A stretch of DNA of 64,000 bases from Dokdonella_A soli (GCF_039523175.1 NZ_BAAAEU010000002.1:119880-183879), one strand, 5' to 3'; positions 1 through 9,554 are shown, counted from the stretch's first letter. Numbers and translations are program-made. Notes: a model not told the origin generated them from the letters alone.

Positions 1-426
1 GTGATCGACGCGAACCAGGCAGGCAATGCGAACTACAACGCGGCGCCGCAGAACCCGCAGTCGTTCGCGGTCGGGCCAGGCACACCAACGCTGGTGTTCA
101 CGGTCCAGCCGACCGACGCGAATCAAGGCAACGCGCTGGGTACGATTCAGGTCACTGAAAAGGATCCGCTTGGCCACGTGATCTCCGCCAGCGGTACCGT
201 CGATTTCACGATCACGGCCTGTGGCGGTACGGTCGATCTCGGCAGTGTGATGATGACCGCTGGCGTGGCCACGCTGACGAGTACTCAGCGCTTCTATACA
301 TTGGCGGCGGCGCCTGGCTTGACGATCTCCGCGAGTAACGGAACGTTGAACGCGACGAGCAACGGGTTCCGCATCGTCGCTGCCGATATGCTGTTCAGCG
401 ACGGCTTCGAGAGTTGCCGGCTGTAA
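1..426 (+). CDS. C-terminal part of a secreted Ig-like repeat protein (partial at window edge)
   Basis: The reading frame is open at the window edge, so the true N-terminus lies upstream and the GTG at base 1 is not assigned as a start. The 141 visible residues are rich in Thr, Val, Asn and Gly and alternate in the way of bacterial immunoglobulin-like beta-sandwich domains, with a segment around residues 46-120 reading as one domain (TIQVTEKDPLG, GTVDFTITACGG). Such repeats normally sit in large secreted or surface proteins. The chain ends in LFSDGFESCRL, the first of eight proteins in the window with a GFE/GFD tail. The exact function is unknown; the Ig-like call rests on composition and pattern. 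Confidence 0.7.
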   Translation: MIDANQAGNANYNAAPQNPQSFAVGPGTPTLVFTVQPTDANQGNALGTIQVTEKDPLGHVISASGTVDFTITACGGTVDLGSVMMTAGVATLTSTQRFYTLAAAPGLTISASNGTLNATSNGFRIVAADMLFSDGFESCRL

Positions 427-735
427 CGTAGATTAAGAGGCGCCGTCTGTGTGACGGCGGCGCCTGCTTGGTGGTTGCCCTCGCTTTCATCCTTCGTCAT
501 CGAGCACACGGCGGTACTTGCACGAACACCTGGCAATGAGGCTGTTAAGGCCCATCTCACGTCATTGCGCTGATGCATGCCAGGTGATGAGTACCAACGA
601 TTTGATGCGAGCGATCCGGCACAGTGATCAAGTCAGTCGGAACCTTGATCGCGCCTCCCGGCACGCGCGTACGTGGAACCGGAGCGTTCAAACCATCGAA
701 CGGCTGCGCCGATTCTGCCGAACTCCGAGAATCGA
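427..735. other. Gene-poor spacer
   Basis: Apart from the hairpin at 438-465 no gene or motif is evident. Open frames here are short and lack ribosome binding sites or recognisable sequence. The neighbouring genes converge on this stretch, which fits a terminator spacer. Confidence 0.5.
438..465 (+). terminator. Candidate terminator hairpin after the Ig-like gene
   Basis: Twelve bases after the stop codon, AGGCGCCGTC and GACGGCGGCGCCT can fold into a GC-rich stem with a short TGTGT loop and a small bulge. There is only a weak T-rich tail (GCTTGG), so this is either a poor intrinsic terminator or a structural end. Confidence 0.4.
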
Positions 736-2358
736 CTATCGAGTGGAGGGTGTTGTTCTCCGTTCGGCGCTGCGTCGAATCGCGCGGACCTGGTACAGGT
801 GCGAGTCCGCGCGCCGAATCGTAGTGTCGAAGGATTCATTGTCTTGTCTCACAGCCCAGCCGATGGAGAAATCCGAGGGCACCTCCCCGGGTCCGAGAGT
901 CTGTAGCCGGTCCGCCAACGCGACCGTCGTCGCTTCATCGGCGCCGTCGAGCAATACGAGGAATTCGTCGCCTCCCATGCGCACGACGGCGTCCTCCTCG
1001 CGGGCGTGGCGTGCGAGAAAGCGACCCGTGCCGACCAGGACTTCGTCACCACGTGCGTGACCATAGGTGTCGTTGATCGCCTTGAAATGATCGAGATCAA
1101 TGAGGACGCAGCCCCAGCTGGCCACGCCGTTGTTGTCAGCAAGGTATTCATCCAGGTAGCGCCGGTTGTAGCAACCTGTCAGGGAGTCACGGAGGCTGAT
1201 GTCTCTCAGCCTGCGTTCGTATTCGCGTCGCGCGGTGATGTCCTGCGCGTGAGCCAGCACGTACGCGTTGTGCTCGGCGTCCGCGCAGAGCACGTTTCGG
1301 TACTCCCATATCAGACGATCACCTTGCTGGGTGACCAGCGAGAAATGACCGGAGTCGGCTCCTTGATCTGTGATGCGGCGAAGGTACTCCACGAACCGCG
1401 CATGTTTGCGCGGGGGGATGAACTCCGTGAAATCGCGCCCAAGCACTTGTCCGATGGGATAACCCAACGCTTCCGCAAAGGCACGGTTGCCCGACAGCAC
1501 GACACCCTCGAGATCGTGCGTCCATAGCAATCCGAGACTGTTTTCGAACAAGCCGCGGAACCGCTGCTCGCTTGCTTGCAGCGCAGCGATCGCGCGCTGG
1601 CGCAGGCTGGTGTCACGAATCACGACGATCCAGGCGGGACGCCCGCGAAAGGCCAGCGGCTCGGCATTGATCTCGACGGGGAAGACCGTGCCGTCTTTCT
1701 TCCGGTGGTGCCACGATCCACTGGAGCGGTCATGTGGACCCAGTGCGGCGAGGGTCTCGCGAAGTCGCGGCAATTCATCGCTGGGGCGGATGTCGAACAG
1801 CGAAAGCGCGAGAAATTCCGTCCGCGTGTAGCCGTACATCGCCACGACCGCGTCGTTGGCTGCCAGGAACCGGAGCGTTTCCCTGTCGACGACGTAGATC
1901 GGGTTCGGGTTGTTGTCGAAGAGCGCGCGCAGTTCGGTGGCTTGCTCGCGCAACTCGCCATCCAGATGTTGGCGCGCGAGCGCGTAGTGCACCGAACGCG
2001 CCAGGGCAGTAGGCGTCACATGGGTCTTGGTGAGTTTGTCCTGGGCACCTGCGGCCAGGGTAGCCAGCCCCGTCTCGGGACTCTCGTCACTCGTCAGCAC
2101 GATGATGGGAACGTGCGGGTATCGCGCGTGAAGGCGTTCGACGGCTTCGATGCCGCTGGCATCGGGCAGATCCAGGTCGGTCACGATGACATCAAAGGTC
2201 TGCCGGCTCAGGGAGGCAAGCGCTTCCGCCAGCGACGCTACATGCTCGATACGGTGCTCACCCAGCGCCGGACTTGCCCATTCTTGCCGGAACAGCAGAA
2301 CGTCAGCGGGCTCGTCTTCGATCAGAAGCAACTGAAGCGGTCGAGAGGCGTTCGTCAT
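736..2358 (-). CDS. Response regulator-PAS-PAS-diguanylate cyclase (GGDEF)
   Basis: A cytoplasmic 540-residue signalling protein expected to make cyclic di-GMP from two GTP. An N-terminal receiver domain (about 1-130) has the acidic pair E14/D15, phosphoacceptor D61 in VTDLDLPD and a following TSD and lysine. Two PAS domains follow (about 143-260 and 265-380; FDNNPNPIYVVD and LFENSLGLLWTHD). The C-terminal GGDEF domain (about 385-535) keeps an intact GGDEF at 462-466 and a REED inhibitory site exactly five residues before it, so it should be active and feedback-inhibited. There is no EAL domain. The partner histidine kinase is not adjacent. Confidence 0.93.
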   Translation of the reverse strand: MTNASRPLQLLLIEDEPADVLLFRQEWASPALGEHRIEHVASLAEALASLSRQTFDVIVTDLDLPDASGIEAVERLHARYPHVPIIVLTSDESPETGLATLAAGAQDKLTKTHVTPTALARSVHYALARQHLDGELREQATELRALFDNNPNPIYVVDRETLRFLAANDAVVAMYGYTRTEFLALSLFDIRPSDELPRLRETLAALGPHDRSSGSWHHRKKDGTVFPVEINAEPLAFRGRPAWIVVIRDTSLRQRAIAALQASEQRFRGLFENSLGLLWTHDLEGVVLSGNRAFAEALGYPIGQVLGRDFTEFIPPRKHARFVEYLRRITDQGADSGHFSLVTQQGDRLIWEYRNVLCADAEHNAYVLAHAQDITARREYERRLRDISLRDSLTGCYNRRYLDEYLADNNGVASWGCVLIDLDHFKAINDTYGHARGDEVLVGTGRFLARHAREEDAVVRMGGDEFLVLLDGADEATTVALADRLQTLGPGEVPSDFSIGWAVRQDNESFDTTIRRADSHLYQVRAIRRSAERRTTPSTR

Positions 2359-2831
2359 GGACAGCCTTGCTCAATGCCCGGCCTTGGCCACCTTTCGAAG
2401 AATACAGCACTTGGGGAACGCTTGCGGGAATTTGACCGACATCGAGACCGGCTGCTTTGAGTCGATCTCCGCGGCAAAGGCCCAGCAGCGCCAGATGCGT
2501 TGGGTTTGAAAACCCTGGTTAAAGCCTGCTCCCGGATTGGGCGCTTGGTGGATTCGTCGCCTGGAATTCGCGGGGCCGCCTTCTGCTTCTAGGCAGCGAT
2601 CCGCCAATTCGTGACTTCGTGACAACAGCGTCCGTGACCGCTTCGATGCCTGGCGTACTTTGGCTTCCAAGGCGCTGGTTAGCGTGACCGGCGTCTCGTC
2701 ACCCCACTGCGGGTCATAGGCCGCTATGGTGTGCCACATCCCTTCGGTGGCCACATGAATACCGTGCGCCAGCTCGCTCTGGCCATATTAGGGGTATTAT
2801 TGAGTTCCCTTGGCAATCAGAAGACTGGAAA
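2359..2831. other. Intergenic stretch with a doubtful ORF and the promoter of the HTH gene
   Basis: A 127-codon frame on the minus strand (2371-2754) has no recognisable domain and an amino-acid make-up typical of random GC-rich sequence, so it is not called. Just upstream of the HTH gene, GGTATTATTG near 2791-2800 is a plausible -10 region. Confidence 0.4.
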
Positions 2832-3308
2832 ATGCCCAATATCGGAACGCTGTTAAAGGAAGAAATCTCGCGCCTCTGCCGGAGGGAGATTCGCAAGCAC
2901 GTCGAGCCCCTGAGGAAGGCGTCTGCCACCTACCGACGCGAGATCGCTGCGCTGAAACGGCAGGTCGCCGGGGTTGAGCGACGGACGACAGTGCTCTCCA
3001 AGCAAAGCGCGAAGATGAGCAATGAGGCAGACGCAAGTTCTGCCGAGCGACCGCTGCGATTTGTAGCGAAGGGTTTGGTCTCCTTGCGCGCTCGCTTGGG
3101 CCTTTCTGCACCCGAGCTCGCTCGGCTCATGGGCGTCAGTGACCAGTCGATCTACAATTGGGAGCACAAGAAGACCGTTCCTCGCAAGGAACAGCTGGCC
3201 ACGCTCGCGACTCTAAGAGGACTCGGTAAACGCGAAGTGCGAGCACGCCTTGAAGCGCTCGACGTTCAGAGTGTTCGTAAGCGCCGTAAACGAGCTTCAT
3301 CGAGATAG
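2832..3308 (+). CDS. Coiled-coil plus XRE-type helix-turn-helix DNA-binding protein
   Basis: The 158-residue protein has a charged, helical N-terminal half (about 8-65, RREIRKHVEPLRKAS) that looks like a coiled coil. It is followed by a Cro/CI-type helix-turn-helix at about 80-140: LRARLGLSAPELARLMGVS, then SIYNWEHKK. The tail is very basic (RKRRKRASSR). The layout suggests a dimeric or oligomeric regulator whose single HTH recognises DNA. Its targets are unknown; it stands alone with no operon partner and is followed by a strong bidirectional terminator at 3450-3491. Small single-domain HTH proteins of this sort are common in Xanthomonadales, often near mobile DNA. Confidence 0.8.
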   Translation: MPNIGTLLKEEISRLCRREIRKHVEPLRKASATYRREIAALKRQVAGVERRTTVLSKQSAKMSNEADASSAERPLRFVAKGLVSLRARLGLSAPELARLMGVSDQSIYNWEHKKTVPRKEQLATLATLRGLGKREVRARLEALDVQSVRKRRKRASSR

Positions 3309-3449
3309 GGTAGGGCGACTAGCACAGGTTATCGAGGGCAGGCCAGGCGCGCTTCGCCGGCGGCTTTCGACCCCATTCCGCCGCTCGCCGGCGGCAGGTT
3401 TCGGGCAACGCGTCCAGCTGAGGGCGCGCACGTAACCTCAGGGACGAAC

Positions 3450-3491
3450 AAACGGGCCGACCCTCTCAACCTGTGCGCGGTCGGCCCGTTT
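3450..3491. terminator. Bidirectional intrinsic terminator
   Basis: AAACGGGCCGACC at 3450-3462 and GGTCGGCCCGTTT at 3479-3491 are a perfect 13 bp inverted repeat around a 16-base loop, with A-rich and T-rich edges on both sides. It lies between convergent genes (HTH on plus, beta-helix on minus) and can end both transcripts. Confidence 0.85.
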
Positions 3492-3523
3492 CTTGTCAGT
3501 CGTTGCAGAAGCTTGTCGCTAGC

Positions 3524-4915
3524 TCATCGATCGAAACCATCGTAGAACAGCTCGTCGTCGTTGACTTGGCGCTGGTATGCGCCGATGTCCGGCGACGTCG
3601 GCGGCCGGGAGTAACCAATGCCGCGCTGGTCGACACTCAGGTTGGCGCTGTTGTTTCCCATGCCCAGCGCAGGACTGCTCGCCAGCAACGCGTGCGTCAT
3701 CGTGTGTCCACCATGATTTCCCAATGGCACCAATTGTGGGTCGCTGGTCACGGTGATGAAACCGGAGGGGAGCGGCGATATGCCGATGGATTGGATCAGA
3801 TTGTCCGTTCCGGAAAGATTGACGTTCCCCTGATAGAAGTCCTTGGAAAGCGGCTGAAAATCGCTGATGTTGGTTGCAATGATCGAACTCTGAATGGTTG
3901 TCGAAGTGCTGCCGCGCACGCCGCCGACATTGCCGTTGTTGAGCGCAATCGTGCTGTTTAGAATCTGCAGTGGGCCCGCCACCTGCAAACCGCCGACTCC
4001 GCTCCCCGCACCCGATCCTTTGGCCGTATTTCCGGATATCGTGCTGTTGGAGATGAGTACCGTCGTGGGTTGTCCATTGGCCGTCTGATAGAGGCCACCT
4101 CCAGACGGAGCGTAGTTGCCATTCACCGTGGAGTTTTTCAAGCTAAGGCTTCCGGCAGCGACGAACGCACCTCCTCCCCAGTTTTGGTCGTGGCCGCTGC
4201 CGGGCGGGGGCGGCGTCACGGAGTTGTTCTCGAGGGTGCTGTACTTCATTGCAAGGTTCGATGCAGAGGGAACGCCGCCGAGCTGCCCAACGAACACGCC
4301 ACCGCCCTGCGCGCCCCCGGAGTTCGGCGCGCTCCCTGCGTCGGCGACGTTGCCTGAAATCACACTGTTGGACATTTGCATGCCCTTGCGGGCAAAGACG
4401 CCGCCACCTTGCGCGTAGTTTCCCAATGTTGCCGCGGGAGTTTGCTTGGCCGCGCAGCCCGTCACCGTCGAGCCCGTCAACACGACCGTGCCGCCGGAGA
4501 TGATGCACCCACCCGCTGCGGCGGCGGCCTGATATCTTCCCGCTGTAATCGTCAGATAGTCGACTTCCAATGTGCCGGCTGCTGCGTGATTGAAAACGCG
4601 GTTGGTCAGATTTCCGGATATCGTCTTTCGATTCGAACTGCTGCTGACGATGCTCAAGTTCGGTACGGCGAAGTGGATTTCGCCGGAATGCAGCGTGATG
4701 GTGCTGCAGGAAGTCAATGTGCTGAGGTCGACGATGTCGGTGTCGGCAGCTGCGCCGATTTCGAAGCGCAGCGTTCCGGGCGTCGTAGCAGCGGACGCAC
4801 TGTCGTCACAGCTGGTCACCAGGTGCGTGGCGGCGAACCCGGGTTTTGCCGCGGCGGCCAGGGAAAAGATCGCCGACAAGCAGGCGGCGATCCGGGTGGG
4901 ACGTAGAGAATGCAT
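3524..4915 (-). CDS. Secreted right-handed beta-helix protein with choice-of-anchor-Q-like end and GFD tail
   Basis: Start chosen at 4915 because GAGAGGAAA lies just upstream and the product then opens with a clean signal peptide (MHSLRPTRIAACLSAIFS, cleavage after GFA); a frame extension to 4942 lacks this. After an LRFEIGAA segment of the CSLREA-like type come many short turns of N-S-T-I/V-x-G-N-x-A repeats, the signature of parallel beta-helix surface proteins. The end has DPQLVPLGNHGGHTMTHALL, SPALGMG, DQRG and DIGAY in the order seen in choice-of-anchor-Q proteins. The last residues are LFYDGFDR. Probably an exported adhesin-like or cell-surface protein; ligand unknown. Confidence 0.88.
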   Translation of the reverse strand: MHSLRPTRIAACLSAIFSLAAAAKPGFAATHLVTSCDDSASAATTPGTLRFEIGAAADTDIVDLSTLTSCSTITLHSGEIHFAVPNLSIVSSSSNRKTISGNLTNRVFNHAAAGTLEVDYLTITAGRYQAAAAAGGCIISGGTVVLTGSTVTGCAAKQTPAATLGNYAQGGGVFARKGMQMSNSVISGNVADAGSAPNSGGAQGGGVFVGQLGGVPSASNLAMKYSTLENNSVTPPPPGSGHDQNWGGGAFVAAGSLSLKNSTVNGNYAPSGGGLYQTANGQPTTVLISNSTISGNTAKGSGAGSGVGGLQVAGPLQILNSTIALNNGNVGGVRGSTSTTIQSSIIATNISDFQPLSKDFYQGNVNLSGTDNLIQSIGISPLPSGFITVTSDPQLVPLGNHGGHTMTHALLASSPALGMGNNSANLSVDQRGIGYSRPPTSPDIGAYQRQVNDDELFYDGFDR

Positions 4916-5380
4916 GACAGTTTCCTCTCGGATTGGGGGCATCTGTCACGTTGAACGATGCAGCGGTCGATTTCCGAACATGCCCGCAGATGAACCGCCC
5001 CGGCGTTTCTAGAGACTCCCTTTCCTGAGAGGACCCAGGTGGCGCGATTGGACGGGGCTGCAGCTTGGGTCGTCACAAACTGAATCCGACAACAAATGAA
5101 TGCCTTTACAAGGCGCTGATCTATTTGAATTTTTATTGTTTACCCTGATGGAGGTTGGGCAAAAATAGCCAAGGAGTGAAGGGAATGAGCAACGCACTTG
5201 GCGAGCTGGTTGCAACAAGCGGTCCACCGAGCATCCGCTACTGAAGCGTCGCGACGAGTGCCGGGAGCAGACCCTTCCAAAAAGGTAACTCCTGACTGAT
5301 CAGCAGCACCGGGCTGATCGCGCACTATCCGCGCCTCTGATCAGCTGGACTAGAGTATCCTCGCGTCCGTCAGAGGGGCG
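4916..5380. promoter_or_regulatory. Divergent regulatory region between the beta-helix gene and the ECF sigma gene
   Basis: This 465 bp spacer separates divergently transcribed genes, so it must hold both promoters. An AT-rich patch around 5120-5145 (TTGAATTTTTATTGTTTACC) is the best visible promoter-like segment, and GAGGGG lies four to ten bases before the sigma start. No small RNA or riboswitch fold was recognised. Confidence 0.4.
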
Positions 5381-5944
5381 ATGCGCGACGATATCACCGA
5401 GCTTCTGCAACGTGCCGGTGCTGGCGACAGGCCCGCATTGGATGTTCTGCTGCCGATGATTTATGGCGAGTTGCATAGACTCGCTCATGCGCAGCGTCCA
5501 GGTGCGCAAGACACGTTCAACACGACGGCGCTGGTACACGAAGCCTATCTGAAACTCCTGGACCAATCACGCCTGTCCTGGTCCGACCGTCGTTGCTTCT
5601 TCGCTTATGCCGCCAAGGCGATGCGCAGCATCCTGATCGACAATGCGCGCCGCCGCTCGAGTGACAAACGCGGCGGAAACGAGCGCCGCGACGACGACGC
5701 GCTCGAGAACCTGCGCATGGAAGGGGACAGTGCCGACCTGCTCCTCGTCGAACAGGCGCTGGACCGGCTCGGCAAGGTCAGCGCGCGCCTGCGCGAGGTC
5801 GTCGAACTGCACGTCTTCGCCGGTCTCGAATTCAAGGATGTGGCTGCGTGCCTCGGGCTGACTGAGCGTACGATCTTTCGCGACTGGCGCAAAGCGCGCG
5901 CGCTGCTGCAAAGCCTACTCGACGACCAAGCATGCACGAGCTGA
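5381..5944 (+). CDS. ECF-type RNA polymerase sigma factor (TIGR02999-like family)
   Basis: 187 residues, the usual length of this group. Region 2 covers about 20-95 (MIYGELHRLAHAQR, FNTTALVHEAYLKLL, FFAYAAKAMRSILIDNARRR), where LVHEAYLKL and the MRSILIDNARRR helix are diagnostic. Region 4 covers about 125-180 with a helix-turn-helix (EFKDVAACLGLTERTIFRDW). No anti-sigma factor is encoded nearby. Instead the gene overlaps by 13 bases a Ser/Thr kinase, the arrangement characteristic of this family, in which kinase signalling is thought to control the sigma factor. The start has GAGGGG at good spacing. It should direct RNA polymerase to a small set of stress or cell-surface genes. Confidence 0.93.
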   Translation: MRDDITELLQRAGAGDRPALDVLLPMIYGELHRLAHAQRPGAQDTFNTTALVHEAYLKLLDQSRLSWSDRRCFFAYAAKAMRSILIDNARRRSSDKRGGNERRDDDALENLRMEGDSADLLLVEQALDRLGKVSARLREVVELHVFAGLEFKDVAACLGLTERTIFRDWRKARALLQSLLDDQACTS

Positions 5945-8754
5945 TCGCCGCGCGCTGGAGCGAGATCGAACCGCTGCTCGATGCGCTGATGGATCTCGCG
6001 GACGAAGAACGCGCCGAGCGGCTCGCGCGCGATTGTGCCGATGACGATCTGCGCGCCGCGGTCGCGTATCTGCTCGCGCTCGACGCGCGCGTCGATAGCG
6101 ATGTCGACCAGGCCGTGCGCGAGATCGCCGTGCGCGGCAGCGATCTCGAAGGCCGGCGAATTGGCCCATATCGAGTCGAGAAGACGCTGGGTGAAGGCGG
6201 CATGGGCGCGGTGTTCCTGGCTACGCGCGAGACGGCGGAATTCACTCAGCACGTTGCTCTCAAGCTGCTGCGGATCGGTCTCTACAGTGCCGTTCAGCAG
6301 GAATTGTTCCGGCGCGAGCAGCAGCTCCATGCGCGCCTCGAACACCCGCATATCGCGCGCATCTTCGATAGCGGCATTACCGCGGCGGGCGTTCCGTATT
6401 TTGCGATGGAGTACATCGACGGTCTTCCGCTCACCGAATATTGCAAGGCCGGGCGGCTCGATATCGAGTCGCGCCTGAAGCTGTTTGCCACGACCTGCGA
6501 TGCAGTCGCCTATGCACATCAGAACTTGATCGTGCATCGTGACCTGAAGCCATCGAATATCCTGGTGGATCGCGCCGGGACGCCGAAACTGCTCGATTTC
6601 GGTATCGCCAAGCTGTTGCCGGAAGCCGGAGGCACCGGCGAGATCACGCGCAGCGAACCGTGCCGTCTCACTCCGAACTACGCCGCGCCCGAACAATTCG
6701 TCGGCGCAACGATCACTACCGCGACCGATGCCTACGCGCTCGGGGTGCTACTCTGCGAACTGCTGACCGACGAACCCGCATGTGGCGGCAGCCCCAGCGC
6801 ATCGATGAGCGGCGGCATGCCCGCTCGCCTGCGCATCGCGGCGACGGCGTGCGGCTCGAATGTTCCCGCGACGAGGCCGCGCCTCCGCGGTGATCTCGAG
6901 TCGATCGTGCGCAAGGCGACCCAGGCCGAACCCGGGCGCCGCTATTCCGGCGCGGCAGCGCTTCGCGACGATATCCTGCGTCATCTCAACGGCAGACCTG
7001 TTCGCGCGCGACCGGATGCGTGGACCTATCGCAGCGCGAAGTTCATACAGCGCAACAAATTCGGCGTCGCGGCGGCGGCGCTGATCGCGGCCACGTTGAC
7101 GGGCGCCTCGGTATTCAGCATTCATCAGGCCGATATCGCGCGTCGCGAGGCGGCGCACGCGCAGGACGAGGCCAATCGCGCTGCAGCCGTAAGCGATTTC
7201 CTGTCAAAGCTGTTCGAGACCAATGCGCCGGGCAGCGCGGCGCCAGCGCAGACCGCTGAGGAAATGCTTACGCGCGCGATCGACATGAGCAAGGCCGATT
7301 TCACGCGCCAGCCGCGGACCGAGGTGGAGTTGCTGCGCACAATCGGCGATATCCTGCGCCGGCGCGGCCAACTCGATGCGGCGCGCGCGCCGCTCGATCG
7401 CGCGCGTATCCAGGCGCAAACCCTGTTCGGGGCGAGCGCGGACGAAACCCTGAAGGCTACATCCGCGCTGGCCGCGCTTGATGAAGCTGAAGGCCGTTTC
7501 GCGCAGGGCGCTGCCGCCATCGAACAGGCGATCGCCGCATACCGCGCGCAGCATCCGGGCGACTCGGTCGCATTGGCGCATGCCTTGCAGCTACTGGGGG
7601 TCCTGCACCTGCGCAGCGATCGAGCGGCCGATGCGATGGCCCTGGAGCAACAGGCGCTTGATATGTATCGCCGCGTGTTGCCCGACGATCGCGTCGAAAT
7701 CAACGAGGCGATGTACGGCTTGGCGATGACACAGCAGGCTAATGGAAAGCTGCAAGAGTCGACCGCCACGGCGCAGGACGTCGTTGCGCGCACGCGCAGC
7801 CAACATGGCAACCAGCATGTGCTGGTGGCCGAAGCGCTGGGTTTCCTCGCCGGGCCATTGCGCGATCTCGGCCGCATCGATGCCGCCGAGGCGGCGATGC
7901 GCGAGGCAGTGGCAATCGACCGCGCGATCTACACGCAACCCAATCCACACGCGACGTCCGATCTGAACGAACTTGCTCTGGTCGAAATGACGGAAGGCAA
8001 GTTCATCGCAGCGGCAAAGTTGTGGGCCGAGGAACTTGCACAAGAGCGCGTGTTGTTTCACAGCGACCATCCCGACACTGCGACCACGCTCAACAATCTC
8101 GCTCGAGTACGCGATACGCAAGGCGCCTACAACGAGGCGGCAGCCTTGCAGCGCGAGTCGCTGGCGATGGATTTGCATTTGCGCGGCGAGGGCCATCCGT
8201 ATGTTGCACAGAGCCGCGCCAATCTCGCGCGCTGGCTGATCCATGGTGGCGCGTTCGACGAAGCAGAGCGGCTTCTCGCCGCTGCGCAGGCTTCGAATCG
8301 CGAACACTTCGGTGATTCGCATCCGCAGATCGCAGCCGAATTGCTCGTCGAGGCTGAACTCGCCCAGGCACGCGGCGAACCGGCAAGCGCGCAGGCGCTG
8401 GCACTGTCCGCCATAGCGATGTTCGAGCACGAGCTACCTCCGCATCATCCGAAGCTGCTCGCAGCGCGACTTGACGCAGGCCGGCTTCTGCTCGCGGCAC
8501 GCGCCTTCACGCAGGCGGAGCCGATGTTTGCCGCCGCGACAACCGATGCACATGCCGGAACACCGCCGGTCGCGCTGTACCTTGCTCAAGCGCTCGCAGG
8601 TCTGGGCGATGTCCAGGCAGCAGGTGGCCACGGCGAACAGGCGCATGCGTCATGGCGCGAGGCGTTGAACACGCTCTCTCTCGCCCCTGAAAACGATACC
8701 GCTCTCGCCGGCCGGCTCGTCACGCAACTCGAGAAATCGCCCGCTTCGAATTGA
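5932..8754 (+). CDS. Transmembrane Ser/Thr protein kinase with C-terminal TPR repeats
   Basis: A 940-residue Hanks-type kinase, translationally coupled to the ECF sigma gene by a 13-base overlap. The N-terminal 75 residues are helical; the kinase domain (about 77-350) has the glycine loop GEGGMG at 87-92, VALK with K111, HRDLKPSN with D204, DFG at 222-224 and APE at 252-254, so it should be catalytic. One membrane helix follows (about 377-397, FGVAAAALIAATLTG). The remaining ~530 residues are alpha-helical TPR-type repeats (for example ALNNLARVRDTQGAY), probably on the far side of the membrane and used for sensing or scaffolding. The pair is expected to work as a signal-to-transcription module. 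Substrate and signal are unknown. Confidence 0.93.
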   Translation: MHELIAARWSEIEPLLDALMDLADEERAERLARDCADDDLRAAVAYLLALDARVDSDVDQAVREIAVRGSDLEGRRIGPYRVEKTLGEGGMGAVFLATRETAEFTQHVALKLLRIGLYSAVQQELFRREQQLHARLEHPHIARIFDSGITAAGVPYFAMEYIDGLPLTEYCKAGRLDIESRLKLFATTCDAVAYAHQNLIVHRDLKPSNILVDRAGTPKLLDFGIAKLLPEAGGTGEITRSEPCRLTPNYAAPEQFVGATITTATDAYALGVLLCELLTDEPACGGSPSASMSGGMPARLRIAATACGSNVPATRPRLRGDLESIVRKATQAEPGRRYSGAAALRDDILRHLNGRPVRARPDAWTYRSAKFIQRNKFGVAAAALIAATLTGASVFSIHQADIARREAAHAQDEANRAAAVSDFLSKLFETNAPGSAAPAQTAEEMLTRAIDMSKADFTRQPRTEVELLRTIGDILRRRGQLDAARAPLDRARIQAQTLFGASADETLKATSALAALDEAEGRFAQGAAAIEQAIAAYRAQHPGDSVALAHALQLLGVLHLRSDRAADAMALEQQALDMYRRVLPDDRVEINEAMYGLAMTQQANGKLQESTATAQDVVARTRSQHGNQHVLVAEALGFLAGPLRDLGRIDAAEAAMREAVAIDRAIYTQPNPHATSDLNELALVEMTEGKFIAAAKLWAEELAQERVLFHSDHPDTATTLNNLARVRDTQGAYNEAAALQRESLAMDLHLRGEGHPYVAQSRANLARWLIHGGAFDEAERLLAAAQASNREHFGDSHPQIAAELLVEAELAQARGEPASAQALALSAIAMFEHELPPHHPKLLAARLDAGRLLLAARAFTQAEPMFAAATTDAHAGTPPVALYLAQALAGLGDVQAAGGHGEQAHASWREALNTLSLAPENDTALAGRLVTQLEKSPASN

Positions 8755-8990
8755 CCTCGCCATGAGGTCGCCCCGCCTGCGCCGAACATCGACGATGCTT
8801 CGATCGAGCGCGCCCCGCCTATTCCGAATCGCCGACTGAGGCAGCGACGGACGATGTCAGTCGGTGGAACGCTGTTGCGTTCTAGCCGTCATGTGAGCGC
8901 GAACGTGCGTGTGCCGGTCTCGGTGCACGATCCGGCCACCGAAGTGCAAGGCGCGCGCAGATCCCGTTCTCGCTGAGGAAGGACAGGCAA

Positions 8991-9554
8991 ATGATCACGC
9001 GTTCCTTCAACCTATCCGGCATGCCGGTACGAACGGCCGGTCTCGCCCTGAGGTTTGTTTTCAGCGCCGGCGCGGGCGCCGGCCCATACGCCTATGTCGC
9101 GAACTCCGGCGAGCTCAGCTACAACGACAACACGATTTCGGTAATCGACACCGCGAACAATACCGTGGTCGCCGCGATACCGGCGGGAATGCATACGGAT
9201 TTCCGTGCGGTCGCGATGAATCCGGGCGCCACGCGCGTCTATGTGTCCGATCACTACAACAATGACATCTCAGTGATCAATGCGACGAACAACCAGGTCA
9301 TCACCAGTATTCCCGTCGACAGCGGACCCACGGGCATTGCCGTGGACAACACCGGACAGCATGTCTACATGGTCAATCCCGGCGACTCGCGCATCTGCAT
9401 TGCCGACAATGGCAACAATCAGGTTGCAGTGATCGATGCCGGCAACAACAACATACTCGCATCGGTGAATGTCGGCACCGCACCCCTGTCGGTCGGACAG
9501 TTCATGCAGGGCGGGGCGATCTTAGCCAATGGCTTCGAAGCATCGCCGAAATAG
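8991..9554 (+). CDS. Short YncE-like beta-propeller protein with GFE tail
   Basis: The 187 residues contain YVTN-type propeller repeats (YAYVANSGELSYNDNTISVI, RVYVSDHYNNDISVI, HVYMVNPGDSRICI), as in the YncE/cytochrome-D1-like family. Only about three blades are present, while complete family members have seven, so it is either a truncated copy or relies on oligomerisation. The N-terminal ~35 residues are weakly hydrophobic and only a poor signal peptide. The tail ILANGFEASPK matches the GFE motif shared by seven other proteins of the window. It is first in a run of three codirectional GFE genes, ending 106 bases before the start of the next and overlapping that frame's longer form. Confidence 0.7.
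   Translation: MITRSFNLSGMPVRTAGLALRFVFSAGAGAGPYAYVANSGELSYNDNTISVIDTANNTVVAAIPAGMHTDFRAVAMNPGATRVYVSDHYNNDISVINATNNQVITSIPVDSGPTGIAVDNTGQHVYMVNPGDSRICIADNGNNQVAVIDAGNNNILASVNVGTAPLSVGQFMQGGAILANGFEASPK

Noticed and set aside
2371..2754. 127-codon minus-strand frame
   Set aside because: No domain, no good ribosome site, and composition like random GC-rich DNA.
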